Shown here: positions 1 to 7,513 of the stretch, piece by piece
Numbering within the stretch: the first letter of the stretch is position 1
How the letters are laid out: every line of letters begins with the position of its first letter
Origin: an uncultured Eubacteriales bacterium
GTDB taxonomy: Bacteria > Bacillota > Clostridia > Lachnospirales > Anaerotignaceae
Length of the DNA: 59,053 bases
NCBI GenBank assembly: GCA_900546215.1
Contig: URCD01000002.1
Span: forward strand, 1-59,053
Reading direction: 5' to 3'
Program-made: the position numbers and the translations under genes
Notes under the pieces: generated by a model
What the model was told of the DNA's origin: nothing
Database searches by the model: none
The model's input: only the letters and a program-made list of their open reading frames with translations

Positions 1-44
1 GTTTTATATACTAAAATGGAAAAATACAGTTTAAGGGACAACAG

Positions 45-94
45 GTCTTGATTTCAAAACATTGGTTCTAAAATCAAGACAAAAACGGTCTTGA
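45..94. promoter_or_regulatory. Putative activator-binding sites (UAS) for the sigma-54 promoter at 153
   Basis: A perfect 10-bp inverted repeat, GTCTTGATTT at 45-54 and AAATCAAGAC at 71-80, is separated by 16 bp. A third half site, GTCTTGA, lies at 88-94. The pairs sit 60-110 bp upstream of the -24/-12 element, the usual distance for a bacterial enhancer-binding protein. No T tract follows, so a terminator is unlikely. The activator gene is not in the window, and further sites could lie before base 1. Confidence 0.55.
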
Positions 95-113
95 AAACAA
101 TAATTTAAAATTG

Positions 114-150
114 AAAAGCCCTGTTTTCCGTGGAAAACAGGGCTTTTTTA
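114..150 (+). terminator. Intrinsic terminator of an upstream gene
   Basis: A 15-bp stem, AAAGCCCTGTTTTCC paired with GGAAAACAGGGCTTT around a 2-nt loop, is followed by a T run that ends just before the -24 box. It most likely stops transcription entering from the left and insulates the sigma-54 promoter. Confidence 0.75.
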
Positions 151-152
151 TT

Positions 153-168
153 TGGCACGGATTTTGCT
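153..168 (+). promoter_or_regulatory. Sigma-54 (-24/-12) promoter of the LarA-family cassette
   Basis: The sequence reads TGGCAC (153-158), five bases, then TTGCT (164-168). This matches the sigma-54 consensus TGGCAC-N5-TTGC(A/T) exactly, with the invariant GG and GC dinucleotides at the correct spacing. It lies about 50 bp before the first start codon. The promoter at 3452 has nearly the same core, which supports real use of this sigma factor. Confidence 0.85.
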
Positions 169-215
169 GTTATTAAAGTTAACCCGATAATTTTCAAGAA
201 GAGAGGATGAATAAT

Positions 216-605
216 ATGAAATTATTACACACAAAGTTACCGGAGTTCATCAAGAAGATGCAGGTAGCTGCGGCAGAAAAGGGAGCCGTACCCAAGGAAA
301 TAGATATTAAAGGACTTGAAAATTTAAGGTCGGCGAAAATGCAGAGCCTGCGTACAGGACGTATTGAGCACGCGGTAGGCGAAATTGCCGCCCTTGACAA
401 TGTAGAAAGACTTGAACTTATAATGATTCCCCGTGTACCCGAGACAATGCAGACCGTAATTGTCAAGGGAATAGATAAAGACGGCAAATGCCCGAAGGCT
501 GTTCTTGAGATTATCAATGTTCTTCATCCAACAGAGGAAGCGTATCTTCTTGACTGTGAGCCTGAAAATGTTGACGACAGAAGACCGGCAATCGGAAACC
601 ACTAA
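216..605 (+). CDS. Unrecognised 129-residue protein, first gene of the sigma-54 LarA cassette
   Basis: I do not recognise this family. It is a soluble, charged protein without signal peptide or membrane segment. It has a Lys/Arg-rich N-terminal half and a beta-rich second half, and ends in the polar tail DDRRPAIGNH. ATG 216 is chosen because GAGAGG (201-206) lies 9 bases before it; ATG 207, in the same frame, directly abuts that ribosome-binding site. It is the promoter-proximal gene, 39 bp before the next, and probably co-transcribed with the 340-residue protein and the LarA homologue. A role as small subunit or accessory factor is inferred from context only. Confidence 0.8.
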   Translation: MKLLHTKLPEFIKKMQVAAAEKGAVPKEIDIKGLENLRSAKMQSLRTGRIEHAVGEIAALDNVERLELIMIPRVPETMQTVIVKGIDKDGKCPKAVLEIINVLHPTEEAYLLDCEPENVDDRRPAIGNH

Positions 606-644
606 CCCCTGCACTTACTGTTTTTATTATAAGGAGGAATTGAC

Positions 645-1667
645 ATGGCACAGTTAAAATATAGAATGATACCGGAGGGTACGTTAAACGGAAAGCTTAT
701 CCCTCTGAATATAGTGTTAATTGATTTGAAGGACGTAAAGGAATGCGGACTTGAGTGCAAGCAGGCGTTTGAGCTTGTGGCCTCTACAATTGACGGACCT
801 GCGGGACTTAATATTATTGACCTTGACGCGTGTACAACAACAAGCGACGGCGTTGTAGTAGAAGGCTCAATTATGAGAATGGCGGCATCGGACAGAGGAA
901 GAATAAATAAGGACTTCGGTTATCTGGAAATGATACCACTTAACTATACTGACGAGGACTTAAAGAGGGAGCCCCACCTTAAGGTATGGAAGGACAAATA
1001 TCCGAACCGCACCCTTTATATGGGACCCGATTATACAAAGAAAATAATACCTGTACATAACGTAGTAATAACAGGACGCGCCTCGAACAACAACTCGGCG
1101 ACGGAAATGATGAATATAGTGACTATGGAGGAAATCCTGCTTCCTATTCTTGGCCAGCTTGAAATTATGAAGGGCGGCAAGGTGCTTCTTGGAATGACAG
1201 GAGAGGTTATCTCAGTAGGAATAGGAATGGTAGTGCCTGAGCAGTACGGCCGTATAGTACCTAAATGCCAGTACAGATGCGGAGATACAGCGCACGGCTC
1301 TGGAGAATACGCAAAGACATTAAAGAGGCACATTCCTATTATCTGCGCGGCTAAGCCCGTACTTGCAAGATATATAGTGCAGGCGCTTGAATGCGGACTT
1401 GTACCGGGAAGAACAGTTGGAGGCTCACCGGCAGTGCTTACGGTAGCTAAATACCTTCATAAGGAAATTGACTTTGAAAATATCACGGAAAAGGCATATG
1501 AGGAGCTTGCAAGCGTAGGCTGCACCAAGGAATGGATGCACAGCGAATTCCCTCTGCTTACTGCGGAAGAAATTATAGCCAGGGCAGACGAGCTTATACC
1601 CGGCTGTGAGGACTATACGGAATACAACGCAGACGACCTTGTTCAGGTTAAATATGTTGAGTGCTGA
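645..1667 (+). CDS. Unrecognised 340-residue protein of the sigma-54 LarA cassette
   Basis: I do not recognise the family. The protein is soluble, with no signal peptide or transmembrane segment. Regions that look conserved in character include a Gly-rich stretch near residue 180 (GGKVLLGMTGEVISVGIGM), the motif CGDTAHGSGEY near residue 213, and GRASNNNSAT near residue 145. Several Cys and His residues are spread through the chain, which would suit a metal or catalytic site but proves nothing. A strong AAGGAGG site precedes ATG 645, and the stop lies 17 bp before the LarA homologue. Candidate roles are an enzyme acting on the same 2-hydroxy acid or a subunit of a LarA complex; neither can be shown here. 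Confidence 0.85.
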   Translation: MAQLKYRMIPEGTLNGKLIPLNIVLIDLKDVKECGLECKQAFELVASTIDGPAGLNIIDLDACTTTSDGVVVEGSIMRMAASDRGRINKDFGYLEMIPLNYTDEDLKREPHLKVWKDKYPNRTLYMGPDYTKKIIPVHNVVITGRASNNNSATEMMNIVTMEEILLPILGQLEIMKGGKVLLGMTGEVISVGIGMVVPEQYGRIVPKCQYRCGDTAHGSGEYAKTLKRHIPIICAAKPVLARYIVQALECGLVPGRTVGGSPAVLTVAKYLHKEIDFENITEKAYEELASVGCTKEWMHSEFPLLTAEEIIARADELIPGCEDYTEYNADDLVQVKYVEC

Positions 1668-1684
1668 TGCCGAGGTGATATAGC

Positions 1685-2944
1685 ATGTATCATGTTGAAA
1701 TGAATTTTAATTATCCTAAAATGTACAGGATACGCCAGCACCTTAACTCGGAAAAAATAGGAGATATTAAGGCGGCTGTATGGCAGGAGCTTGACAGGAT
1801 AGGAATTAGGCAGAAAATAAAGGAAAATTCTGAAATAGCTGTCTGCGCCGGCTCAAGGGGCATAAACAATATAGATAAAATTGTGAAGGCGGCTGTCGAT
1901 TATGTTTTTGACTGCAAGGCAAAGCCCTTTATAGTTCCCGCAATGGGAAGCCACGGCGGAGCTACTGCTCAGGGACAAAAGGACGTCCTGCACAAATACG
2001 GAATAGACGAGGAAACCATGGGCTGCGAGGTGCGCTCTGACATGGAGCCGGTGCTTTTGGGCACGGCGGAAAACGGGGCACCCGTATACTTTGATAAAAA
2101 CGCTTACGGCGCCGATGGTATAATCGTTGTAAACAGGGTAAAGCCGCATACGGATTTTCTGGCCGTAAATGAAAGCGGAGTAGTGAAGATGTGCGCGGTT
2201 GGGCTTGGCAAGGAAAAGGGCGCAACGGCAATGCACGGATATAACCTGGGAGAGACTATTCCATTATCCTTTAAGGTTTCCCTTGAAAAGGCGCCTTATA
2301 TGGCTGGAATTTGCATTATCGAAAATTCCGTTGATGAGACCTATATTATAAAGGCGCTTAAACCGGAGGATTTCCTTGAGGAGGAAGCTAAGCTCCTTAA
2401 TATAGCAAAGCAGCAGGTTCCCCACTTCCCGGTTGATGAGCTTGACGTGCTTATCGTAAAGGAAATGGGCAAGATGTTCAGCGGCACGGGAATTGACACA
2501 AAGGTTGTCGGAAGGATTATGGTCAAGGGGGTTCCCGAGCCAGAGTCTCCGAAGATAAATAAGCTTGCCGTTTTAAGGCTTTCACCAAACTCCTATGGCA
2601 ACGCAGTAGGTATAGGCCTTGCAGACCTTACAACTAAAAAGCTTGTTGACGCCATAGATTATGAGGCAATGTATATCAATCTTGTGCCTACAACCTACCT
2701 TGAAAGAGGAAAGGTTCCTCCGCACTTTGCCACAGAGGAGGAGACTGTCGGAGCTGCCTTTAAAACACTTGGCAAAACGAAGCCGGAGGAAGCCAGGGTA
2801 ATTGTATGCGAGAATACGCTTCATATTAAAACGCTGCTTGTTTCAGAGGCAGTATATAATGAAATAAAAGATAAGGTAGACTTAATTGAGGAGGATGTTC
2901 CCTGGACCTTTGATGAGAACGGGGATATTACAATGAGCTGCTGA
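1685..2944 (+). CDS. LarA-family (DUF2088) nickel-pincer racemase/epimerase homologue
   Basis: LarA of Lactobacillus plantarum interconverts L- and D-lactate using a covalently bound nickel-pincer nucleotide. This 419-residue protein keeps the key residues in order: His90 (GSHGG), His155 (KPHTDF), Lys168 (SGVVKM) and His184 (ATAMH). They correspond to LarA His108, His174, Lys184 (cofactor attachment) and His200 (nickel ligand), and the last two are 16 residues apart as in LarA. The wider family includes racemases of malate and other 2-hydroxy acids and sugar-acid epimerases, so lactate is not assured. No larB, larC or larE cofactor genes are in the window. It is last in a sigma-54 unit with two unknown proteins and is followed by a terminator. 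GAGGTGAT precedes ATG 1685. Confidence 0.85.
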   Translation: MYHVEMNFNYPKMYRIRQHLNSEKIGDIKAAVWQELDRIGIRQKIKENSEIAVCAGSRGINNIDKIVKAAVDYVFDCKAKPFIVPAMGSHGGATAQGQKDVLHKYGIDEETMGCEVRSDMEPVLLGTAENGAPVYFDKNAYGADGIIVVNRVKPHTDFLAVNESGVVKMCAVGLGKEKGATAMHGYNLGETIPLSFKVSLEKAPYMAGICIIENSVDETYIIKALKPEDFLEEEAKLLNIAKQQVPHFPVDELDVLIVKEMGKMFSGTGIDTKVVGRIMVKGVPEPESPKINKLAVLRLSPNSYGNAVGIGLADLTTKKLVDAIDYEAMYINLVPTTYLERGKVPPHFATEEETVGAAFKTLGKTKPEEARVIVCENTLHIKTLLVSEAVYNEIKDKVDLIEEDVPWTFDENGDITMSC

Positions 2945-2988
2945 TAAAACAATTTATGACAACACACCCATATTTCTATATACTTTTT

Positions 2989-3016
2989 AAGGCCCCTGAT
3001 AAAGGGGCCTTTGCTA
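2989..3016 (+). terminator. Terminator after the LarA cassette
   Basis: AAGGCCCC (2989-2996) pairs with GGGGCCTT (3004-3011) around a short loop. The T run after it is short, so termination may be incomplete. Confidence 0.6.
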
Positions 3017-3163
3017 TTGAAACAATACTTGGAATTATTAAAAATTTTTAATTGATGTAAATTTAACAACACAAATTTAATTTTTGTGATATAATGAAAC
3101 AGGCAAAGGGCAGGAGCCATAAAAAAACAATGGTTTATTATATTTTAAGTAAAAAAATATAAA

Positions 3164-3282
3164 GTCTCGAAAATGAGATATAGTCTCAAAAGTGAGAACT
3201 GTCAGTTTTGTACCCTAAATAGCCGATAGTTGAATTTAGGCTGTTTATAAAGCATCATTTTACTAAGTCGCATAAATGAGAC
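3164..3282. promoter_or_regulatory. Three 16-bp activator repeats (GTCTC-N6-GAGAC) upstream of a sigma-54 promoter
   Basis: Three copies of an interrupted palindrome occur at 3164-3179 (GTCTCgaaaatGAGAt), 3183-3198 (GTCTCaaaagtGAGAa) and 3267-3282 (GTCgCataaatGAGAC). They lie 170-290 bp before the -24/-12 element at 3452, fitting enhancer sites for a sigma-54 activator. They differ from the GTCTTGA half sites at 45-94, so a second activator is likely. A separate repeat, CCTAAAT (3214-3220) and ATTTAGG (3234-3240), lies between them. Confidence 0.65.
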
Positions 3283-3451
3283 TTGATTTTATTTTTTTTC
3301 AATAAAAAGAATGGAAATGGCAAAATTTGTTTGGACGTATATATAGTTTTAAGTATATATTGTTAAATAAATTACAAATAAAAGAAGCGGTTTGTTTAAA
3401 AATTATCATAATTGCCAAATTTGGACAAAATACATGCAGTTATTCTAAAAT

Positions 3452-3467
3452 TGGCACGGTTCTTGCT
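3452..3467 (+). promoter_or_regulatory. Sigma-54 (-24/-12) promoter of the acyl-CoA dehydrogenase/Etf operon
   Basis: TGGCAC (3452-3457), five bases, then TTGCT (3463-3467) is an exact sigma-54 consensus match. The core TTGGCACGG is shared with the promoter at 153. Transcription would start near 3478, giving a leader of about 190 nt before the first gene. Confidence 0.85.
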
Positions 3468-3521
3468 ACTAATGATAACTGTGCAAAAAAGTATAACACT
3501 TATAATTCCATTAATTTCCGG

Positions 3522-3599
3522 CGGGAATGTGCCCGTTGGATATGTACTACTTCCTCAATGTACGGAAGAAACTTTCCTCCCGAAGTGCGACACGGGAGG
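3522..3599 (+). ncRNA. Leader with three consecutive hairpins, function unknown
   Basis: In the predicted 5' leader, three hairpins follow each other: CGGG/CCCG with loop AATGTG (3522-3535), CTTCC/GGAAG with loop TCAATGTAC (3550-3568), and CCTCCCG/CGGGAGG with a 10-nt loop (3576-3599). The loops share an AATGT or AAGTG core. No T tract follows, so this is not a terminator. I do not recognise a known riboswitch. The stretch 2945-3671 contains no credible gene: two ORFs here lack ribosome-binding sites and overlap the promoter. Confidence 0.4.
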
Positions 3600-3671
3600 A
3601 GGGGCTTCTGTATTGGAGAATGAGCTTGTAAATTATTAAATTTTTAATAAATTAAATAGGAGGATTTTATA

Positions 3672-4817
3672 ATGGTTGGATTCAGTTTAACAAAAGAACA
3701 GTTACTTCAGCAGCAATTATACAGAAAATTTGCTGAGACAGAAGTAAAACCCAAGGCCGCGGAAATGGACGAGGCTGAAAAGTATGATGTAAGCATCATG
3801 GACAAGATGGCTAAGTACGGCATGCTTGGTATCCCCTTCCCTAAAGAGGACGGCGGTTCAGGCGCAAGCGTACTTTCATACGCACTTTGCATCGAGGAGC
3901 TTGCTAAGGTTGACGCCAGCACAGCTACAGCATGCTCAGTACATACTTCACTTTGTACTACACTTATCGGTACATTCGGAACACCCGAGCAGAAAGAAAA
4001 ATATTACAGACCTCTTGCAGGCGGCAAAAAATACGGCTGCTTCGGTCTTACAGAGCCCAACGCAGGCAGTGACGCTGCAGGACAGCAGACAACAGCCGTT
4101 AAAGAGGGCGACCATTATGTACTCAACGGTTCAAAAATCTTCATTACAAACTCAGGCTTCTCTGATATTTTCGTAGTATTTGCTATGACAGACAAGTCAA
4201 AGGGAACTAAAGGAATTTCAGCGTTTATCCTTGAGAAGGGTATGCCTGGATTTACAGTAGGAAACGACATCCCCCGTATGGGTATCCGTGCCGCTTCAAA
4301 CTGCGAGCTTGCATTTGAAAATGTAATCATTCCTGAAGAAAACCGTATCGGCAAGGAAGGCGAAGGCTTCAAGATTGCTATGGCTACTCTTGACGGCGGA
4401 CGTATCGGTGTTGCCGCTATCGCTCTTGGTATCGCTCAGGGCGCTATCAACGAAACAATTAAATATGTTGGAGAAAGAAAGCAGTTCGGTAAGAGAATTG
4501 CTCAGTTCCAGAATACACAGTTCAAACTTGCAGAGCTTCAGGCAAAGGTTGACGCTGCAAGACTTCTCGTTTGGAGAGCTGCATGCGCTAAGGACAACCA
4601 TGAGCCTATTTCAACATACGCTGCTATGGCTAAACTTGTTTGCTCAGATGTTGCCAACGAGACAACAAGAACTTGTGTTCAGTTGTTCGGCGGATATGGA
4701 TATTCAAGAGAGTACCCTATTGAAAGAATGATGAGAGATGCTAAAATCACAGAAATCTACGAAGGTACATCTGAAGTTCAGAAAATGGTTATTTCAGGCG
4801 CAATGAAAGTTAAATAA
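3672..4817 (+). CDS. Short-chain acyl-CoA dehydrogenase, ETF-linked
   Basis: This 381-residue flavoenzyme is full length for the family. It shows the N-terminal helical domain, the FAD/substrate region (FGLTEPNAGSDA, FITNSG), and the C-terminal motif IYEGTSEVQ, whose Glu364 corresponds to the catalytic base of butyryl-CoA dehydrogenase. It oxidises or reduces the 2,3 bond of an acyl-CoA with FAD and passes electrons to or from EtfAB, encoded directly downstream. The gene order dehydrogenase-etfB-etfA matches butyryl-CoA dehydrogenase, acryloyl-CoA reductase (Anaerotignum propionicum), caffeoyl-CoA reductase (carCDE) and aryl-acrylyl-CoA (acdA-etfBA) systems. Substrate cannot be told from sequence. 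No crotonase or 3-hydroxyacyl-CoA dehydrogenase is adjacent, unlike the usual butyrate operon. The operon has a sigma-54 promoter. Confidence 0.92.
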   Translation: MVGFSLTKEQLLQQQLYRKFAETEVKPKAAEMDEAEKYDVSIMDKMAKYGMLGIPFPKEDGGSGASVLSYALCIEELAKVDASTATACSVHTSLCTTLIGTFGTPEQKEKYYRPLAGGKKYGCFGLTEPNAGSDAAGQQTTAVKEGDHYVLNGSKIFITNSGFSDIFVVFAMTDKSKGTKGISAFILEKGMPGFTVGNDIPRMGIRAASNCELAFENVIIPEENRIGKEGEGFKIAMATLDGGRIGVAAIALGIAQGAINETIKYVGERKQFGKRIAQFQNTQFKLAELQAKVDAARLLVWRAACAKDNHEPISTYAAMAKLVCSDVANETTRTCVQLFGGYGYSREYPIERMMRDAKITEIYEGTSEVQKMVISGAMKVK

Positions 4818-4838
4818 TAGCGGAGGGAGAAATAAATA

Positions 4839-5630
4839 ATGAAAATTATTGTATGTATAAAACAGGTTCCGGATACATCGGAAGTAAAGCTTGATCCTAA
4901 GACAAATACACTTATAAGAGACGGTGTTCCCAGCATCATCAACCCTGACGACAAATCAGGTATCGAGGCTGCTTTAAGAATTAAAGAGCAGGTTGGCGGT
5001 ACAGTTACAGTTGTATGTATGGGACCCCCTCAGGCAGACGTTGCTATAAGAGAAGCGCTTGCTATGGGCTGTGACGATGGTATTCTTATCTCCGGCAGAG
5101 AGTTCGGCGGTTCAGATACACTTGCTACATCAACAATCATCGCTGCAGGTATTAAAACACTTGATTACGACCTCATTATCACAGGACGTCAGGCTATCGA
5201 CGGTGACACAGCTCAGGTTGGTCCCCAGATTGCAGAGCATCTTGGACTTCCTCAGGTTTCATATGCAGAGGATATTCAGGTTGAAAGCGAGAACAGCATT
5301 ATTGTAAGAAGACAGTTTGAAGACAGATACCAGAAAATCAGAATCAAAACTCCCTGCGTAATCACAGCTCTTTCAGAGCTTGCTGAGCCCAGATACATGT
5401 CAGTAGGCGGAACAATTGACGCTTACGCAAAGGAAATTAAGGTTCTTGGTTTTGAGGAGCTTAAGGATAAGCTTAATCCCGAACACATCGGTCTTAAAGG
5501 TTCTCCCACAAACGTTGTTCAGTCATTTACAAAACAGGCTAAGGGTGCCGGAACAGTTCTTAAAAACGCTTCAGCTGAGGAAGCTGTTCAGGCTATCATC
5601 GCTAAACTTGAAGAAAAATATATTATTTGA
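4839..5630 (+). CDS. etfB: Electron transfer flavoprotein beta subunit
   Basis: The protein has 263 residues, the normal length for EtfB. It begins MKIIVCIKQVPDTSEVK and carries the family signature around residues 104-135 (DYDLIITGRQAIDGDTAQVG). It pairs with EtfA to form the heterodimer that shuttles electrons between NADH or ferredoxin and the upstream acyl-CoA dehydrogenase. Whether this pair bifurcates electrons (a second FAD in EtfB) is not decided by inspection. It lies 21 bp after the dehydrogenase and 17 bp before etfA, behind GGAGGGAG, in one operon. Confidence 0.95.
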   Translation: MKIIVCIKQVPDTSEVKLDPKTNTLIRDGVPSIINPDDKSGIEAALRIKEQVGGTVTVVCMGPPQADVAIREALAMGCDDGILISGREFGGSDTLATSTIIAAGIKTLDYDLIITGRQAIDGDTAQVGPQIAEHLGLPQVSYAEDIQVESENSIIVRRQFEDRYQKIRIKTPCVITALSELAEPRYMSVGGTIDAYAKEIKVLGFEELKDKLNPEHIGLKGSPTNVVQSFTKQAKGAGTVLKNASAEEAVQAIIAKLEEKYII

Positions 5631-5647
5631 TGAGGGGTGAGCTTAAA

Positions 5648-6652
5648 ATGAGTAAAGATGTATATGTAATTGCGGAACAGAGAGACGGAAAAGTACAGAA
5701 AGTCAGCGTTGAGCTTATCGGAGAGGCTACAAAGCTTGCCAAGGATTTAGGCGAACAGGTAGTAGCTGTTCTCGTTGGTTCAAACGTTTCAGATAAAGCA
5801 GAAAGCCTTATTCAGTATGGTGCAGACAAAGTTATCGTTGTTGAAGACCCCATGCTTGAAAAATATGCTACAGAGCCTTACGCTAAGGCTATTACAGCAG
5901 TAATCAAAGAGTTCGAGCCTGAAATCGTTCTCTACGGCGCATCATCAATCGGCCGTGACCTTGCTCCCCGTGTATCGGCGAGAGTACATACAGGACTTAC
6001 AGCAGACTGCACAAAGCTTGCTATCAATGAAGAAACAAAGCTTCTTCATATGACACGTCCCGCATTCGGCGGAAATATCATGGCTACTATTGTCTGCAAA
6101 AACCACAGACCTCAGATGGCTACAGTAAGACCCGGCGTTATGTCTGCGCTTGCTAAGGATACAACAAGAAAAGGTGAAGTAGTTAGCTTTAAGGTTGACT
6201 TCACACCTGCAGATATGAATGTTGAAATTATTGAAGAGGTTAAGGAAAATAAGAAGGCTGTTGATATTACAGAAGCTAAGATCCTTGTATCAGGCGGACG
6301 TGGTATCGGTTCACCCGAATTCCTTTCAACACTTAAGGAAGCAGCTGACGTTCTTGGCGGCGAGGTTTCTGCATCAAGACCTGTTGTTGACGGCGGCTGG
6401 ATTGGAAAAGAGCATCAGGTAGGACAGACTGGTAAGACAGTAAGACCTGACCTCTATCTTGCATGCGGTATTTCAGGTGCTATTCAGCACGTTGCAGGTA
6501 TGGAAAACTCAGAGCTTGTTATTTCAATCAACAAGGATGAAGGCGCTACTATATTCAATGTATCAGACCTCGGTGTTGTAGGCGACGTTAAGGTTATCCT
6601 TCCTAAGCTTATCGAGGCAATTAAGAAAGTTAAAGCTGAAAAAATGAATTAA
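5648..6652 (+). CDS. etfA: Electron transfer flavoprotein alpha subunit
   Basis: EtfA of 334 residues. The N-terminal half is the nucleotide-binding-like domain shared with EtfB. The C-terminal half is the FAD domain with SGGRGIGSPE (near 216), SRPVVDGGWI (near 243), VGQTGKTVRPDLY (near 259) and GISGAIQH (near 275). ATG 5648 is chosen because GAGGGGTGAG precedes it at a good distance; TTG and ATG codons at 5627-5632 overlap that site. Last gene of the operon, followed by a strong terminator. Confidence 0.95.
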   Translation: MSKDVYVIAEQRDGKVQKVSVELIGEATKLAKDLGEQVVAVLVGSNVSDKAESLIQYGADKVIVVEDPMLEKYATEPYAKAITAVIKEFEPEIVLYGASSIGRDLAPRVSARVHTGLTADCTKLAINEETKLLHMTRPAFGGNIMATIVCKNHRPQMATVRPGVMSALAKDTTRKGEVVSFKVDFTPADMNVEIIEEVKENKKAVDITEAKILVSGGRGIGSPEFLSTLKEAADVLGGEVSASRPVVDGGWIGKEHQVGQTGKTVRPDLYLACGISGAIQHVAGMENSELVISINKDEGATIFNVSDLGVVGDVKVILPKLIEAIKKVKAEKMN

Positions 6653-6683
6653 CAATTCATTATAAACCCCAACCTATTTACAT

Positions 6684-6716
6684 GGGACTGCGCAAAAGCG
6701 CAGTCCCTTTGTGTTT
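6684..6716 (+). terminator. Terminator of the acyl-CoA dehydrogenase/Etf operon
   Basis: GGGACTGCGC (6684-6693) pairs perfectly with GCGCAGTCCC (6698-6707) around an AAAA loop, followed by a T-rich tract. Confidence 0.9.
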
Positions 6717-6745
6717 TATAATATATGTAAGTTTATAAAGCAACA

Positions 6746-6774
6746 TTGCAACGGGGCTTAAGCTATGGTAAACT
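6746..6774 (+). promoter_or_regulatory. Candidate sigma-A promoter of the tmk operon
   Basis: TTGCAA (6746-6751), 17 bp, TAAACT (6769-6774). A second match, TTGCCG (6832-6837), 18 bp, TATACT (6856-6861), would start transcription almost on the ribosome-binding site, so the first is preferred. Confidence 0.4.
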
Positions 6775-6877
6775 AAAATTTGAGAATTTACTGCAATTCC
6801 GTTTTAACGGAGTGTAAGTGTGCACAACAAATTGCCGTTTACAGTTTAAATATGGTATACTGGTAAGGGGATATAAT

Positions 6878-7513
6878 ATGAAAGGCAAATTTATTACAAT
6901 TGAAGGAACAGACGGTTCCGGAAAAAGCACCCAGATAGAGCTGCTTATGAGATATTTGGAAGACAAGGGGCTGGACGTTGTTTTTACACGCGAGCCTGGA
7001 GGAACCGGCATAAGCGAGAAAATAAGAGAAATAATACTTGATATAAACAACAAAAAAATGACCGGAACAACTGAGGCGCTTTTATATGCAGCGGCAAGAA
7101 GCCAGCATGTTGAGGAGAAAATAATTCCGGCCGTTAACTCTGGGAAAATAGTTATATGCGATAGGTTTGTTGATTCAAGCATTGCTTATCAGGGTGCGGC
7201 AAGAGGGCTTGGAGCTGATATGATAATGGATATAAACAGCTTTGCCCTTCATGGAATAATGCCGGATTTAACGCTGTTTTTTGATTTATCGCCTGAAAAG
7301 GGTATACTTAGAAAGAAAAATGAACGCGAGCTGGACAGGCTTGAGGCCGAAAAGCTGGAATTTCATAATAAGGTTTACGAAGGGTATAAAAGTCTGTGCG
7401 GGAAATACCCTGAAAGAATACAGCCTATTAACGCCGACCAGAGGGTTGAGGACGTTTTCGATAATGTAAGGAAGGCAATTGACGGCCTTCTTAAAGGAAA
7501 ATACTATGTTTGA
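6878..7513 (+). CDS. tmk: Thymidylate kinase (dTMP kinase)
   Basis: Phosphorylates dTMP to dTDP in the dTTP pathway. The 211-residue protein starts MKGKFITIEG, followed by the P-loop GTDGSGKST, the DR(F/Y) motif at CDRFVDSSIAYQGAARGLG, and a LID-like region (RKKNERELDRLE). ATG 6878 with AAGGGG upstream is chosen over an earlier in-frame codon at 6818, whose extension has no family similarity. It is the first gene of a housekeeping operon that follows the Bacillota order tmk-holB-ricT-trmN6-rsmI, and overlaps holB by 8 bp. Confidence 0.95.
   Translation: MKGKFITIEGTDGSGKSTQIELLMRYLEDKGLDVVFTREPGGTGISEKIREIILDINNKKMTGTTEALLYAAARSQHVEEKIIPAVNSGKIVICDRFVDSSIAYQGAARGLGADMIMDINSFALHGIMPDLTLFFDLSPEKGILRKKNERELDRLEAEKLEFHNKVYEGYKSLCGKYPERIQPINADQRVEDVFDNVRKAIDGLLKGKYYV

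Noticed and set aside
3522..3568. ANTAR-type pair of hairpins in the acyl-CoA dehydrogenase leader
   Set aside because: The first loop AATGTG fits A-x-x-G, but the second stem has a 9-nt loop and no terminator follows, so the mechanism is not supported.
3327..3639. Two overlapping plus-strand ORFs of 98 and 75 residues in the acyl-CoA dehydrogenase upstream region
   Set aside because: They lack ribosome-binding sites, overlap the sigma-54 promoter and the hairpin leader, and look compositionally unlike proteins.
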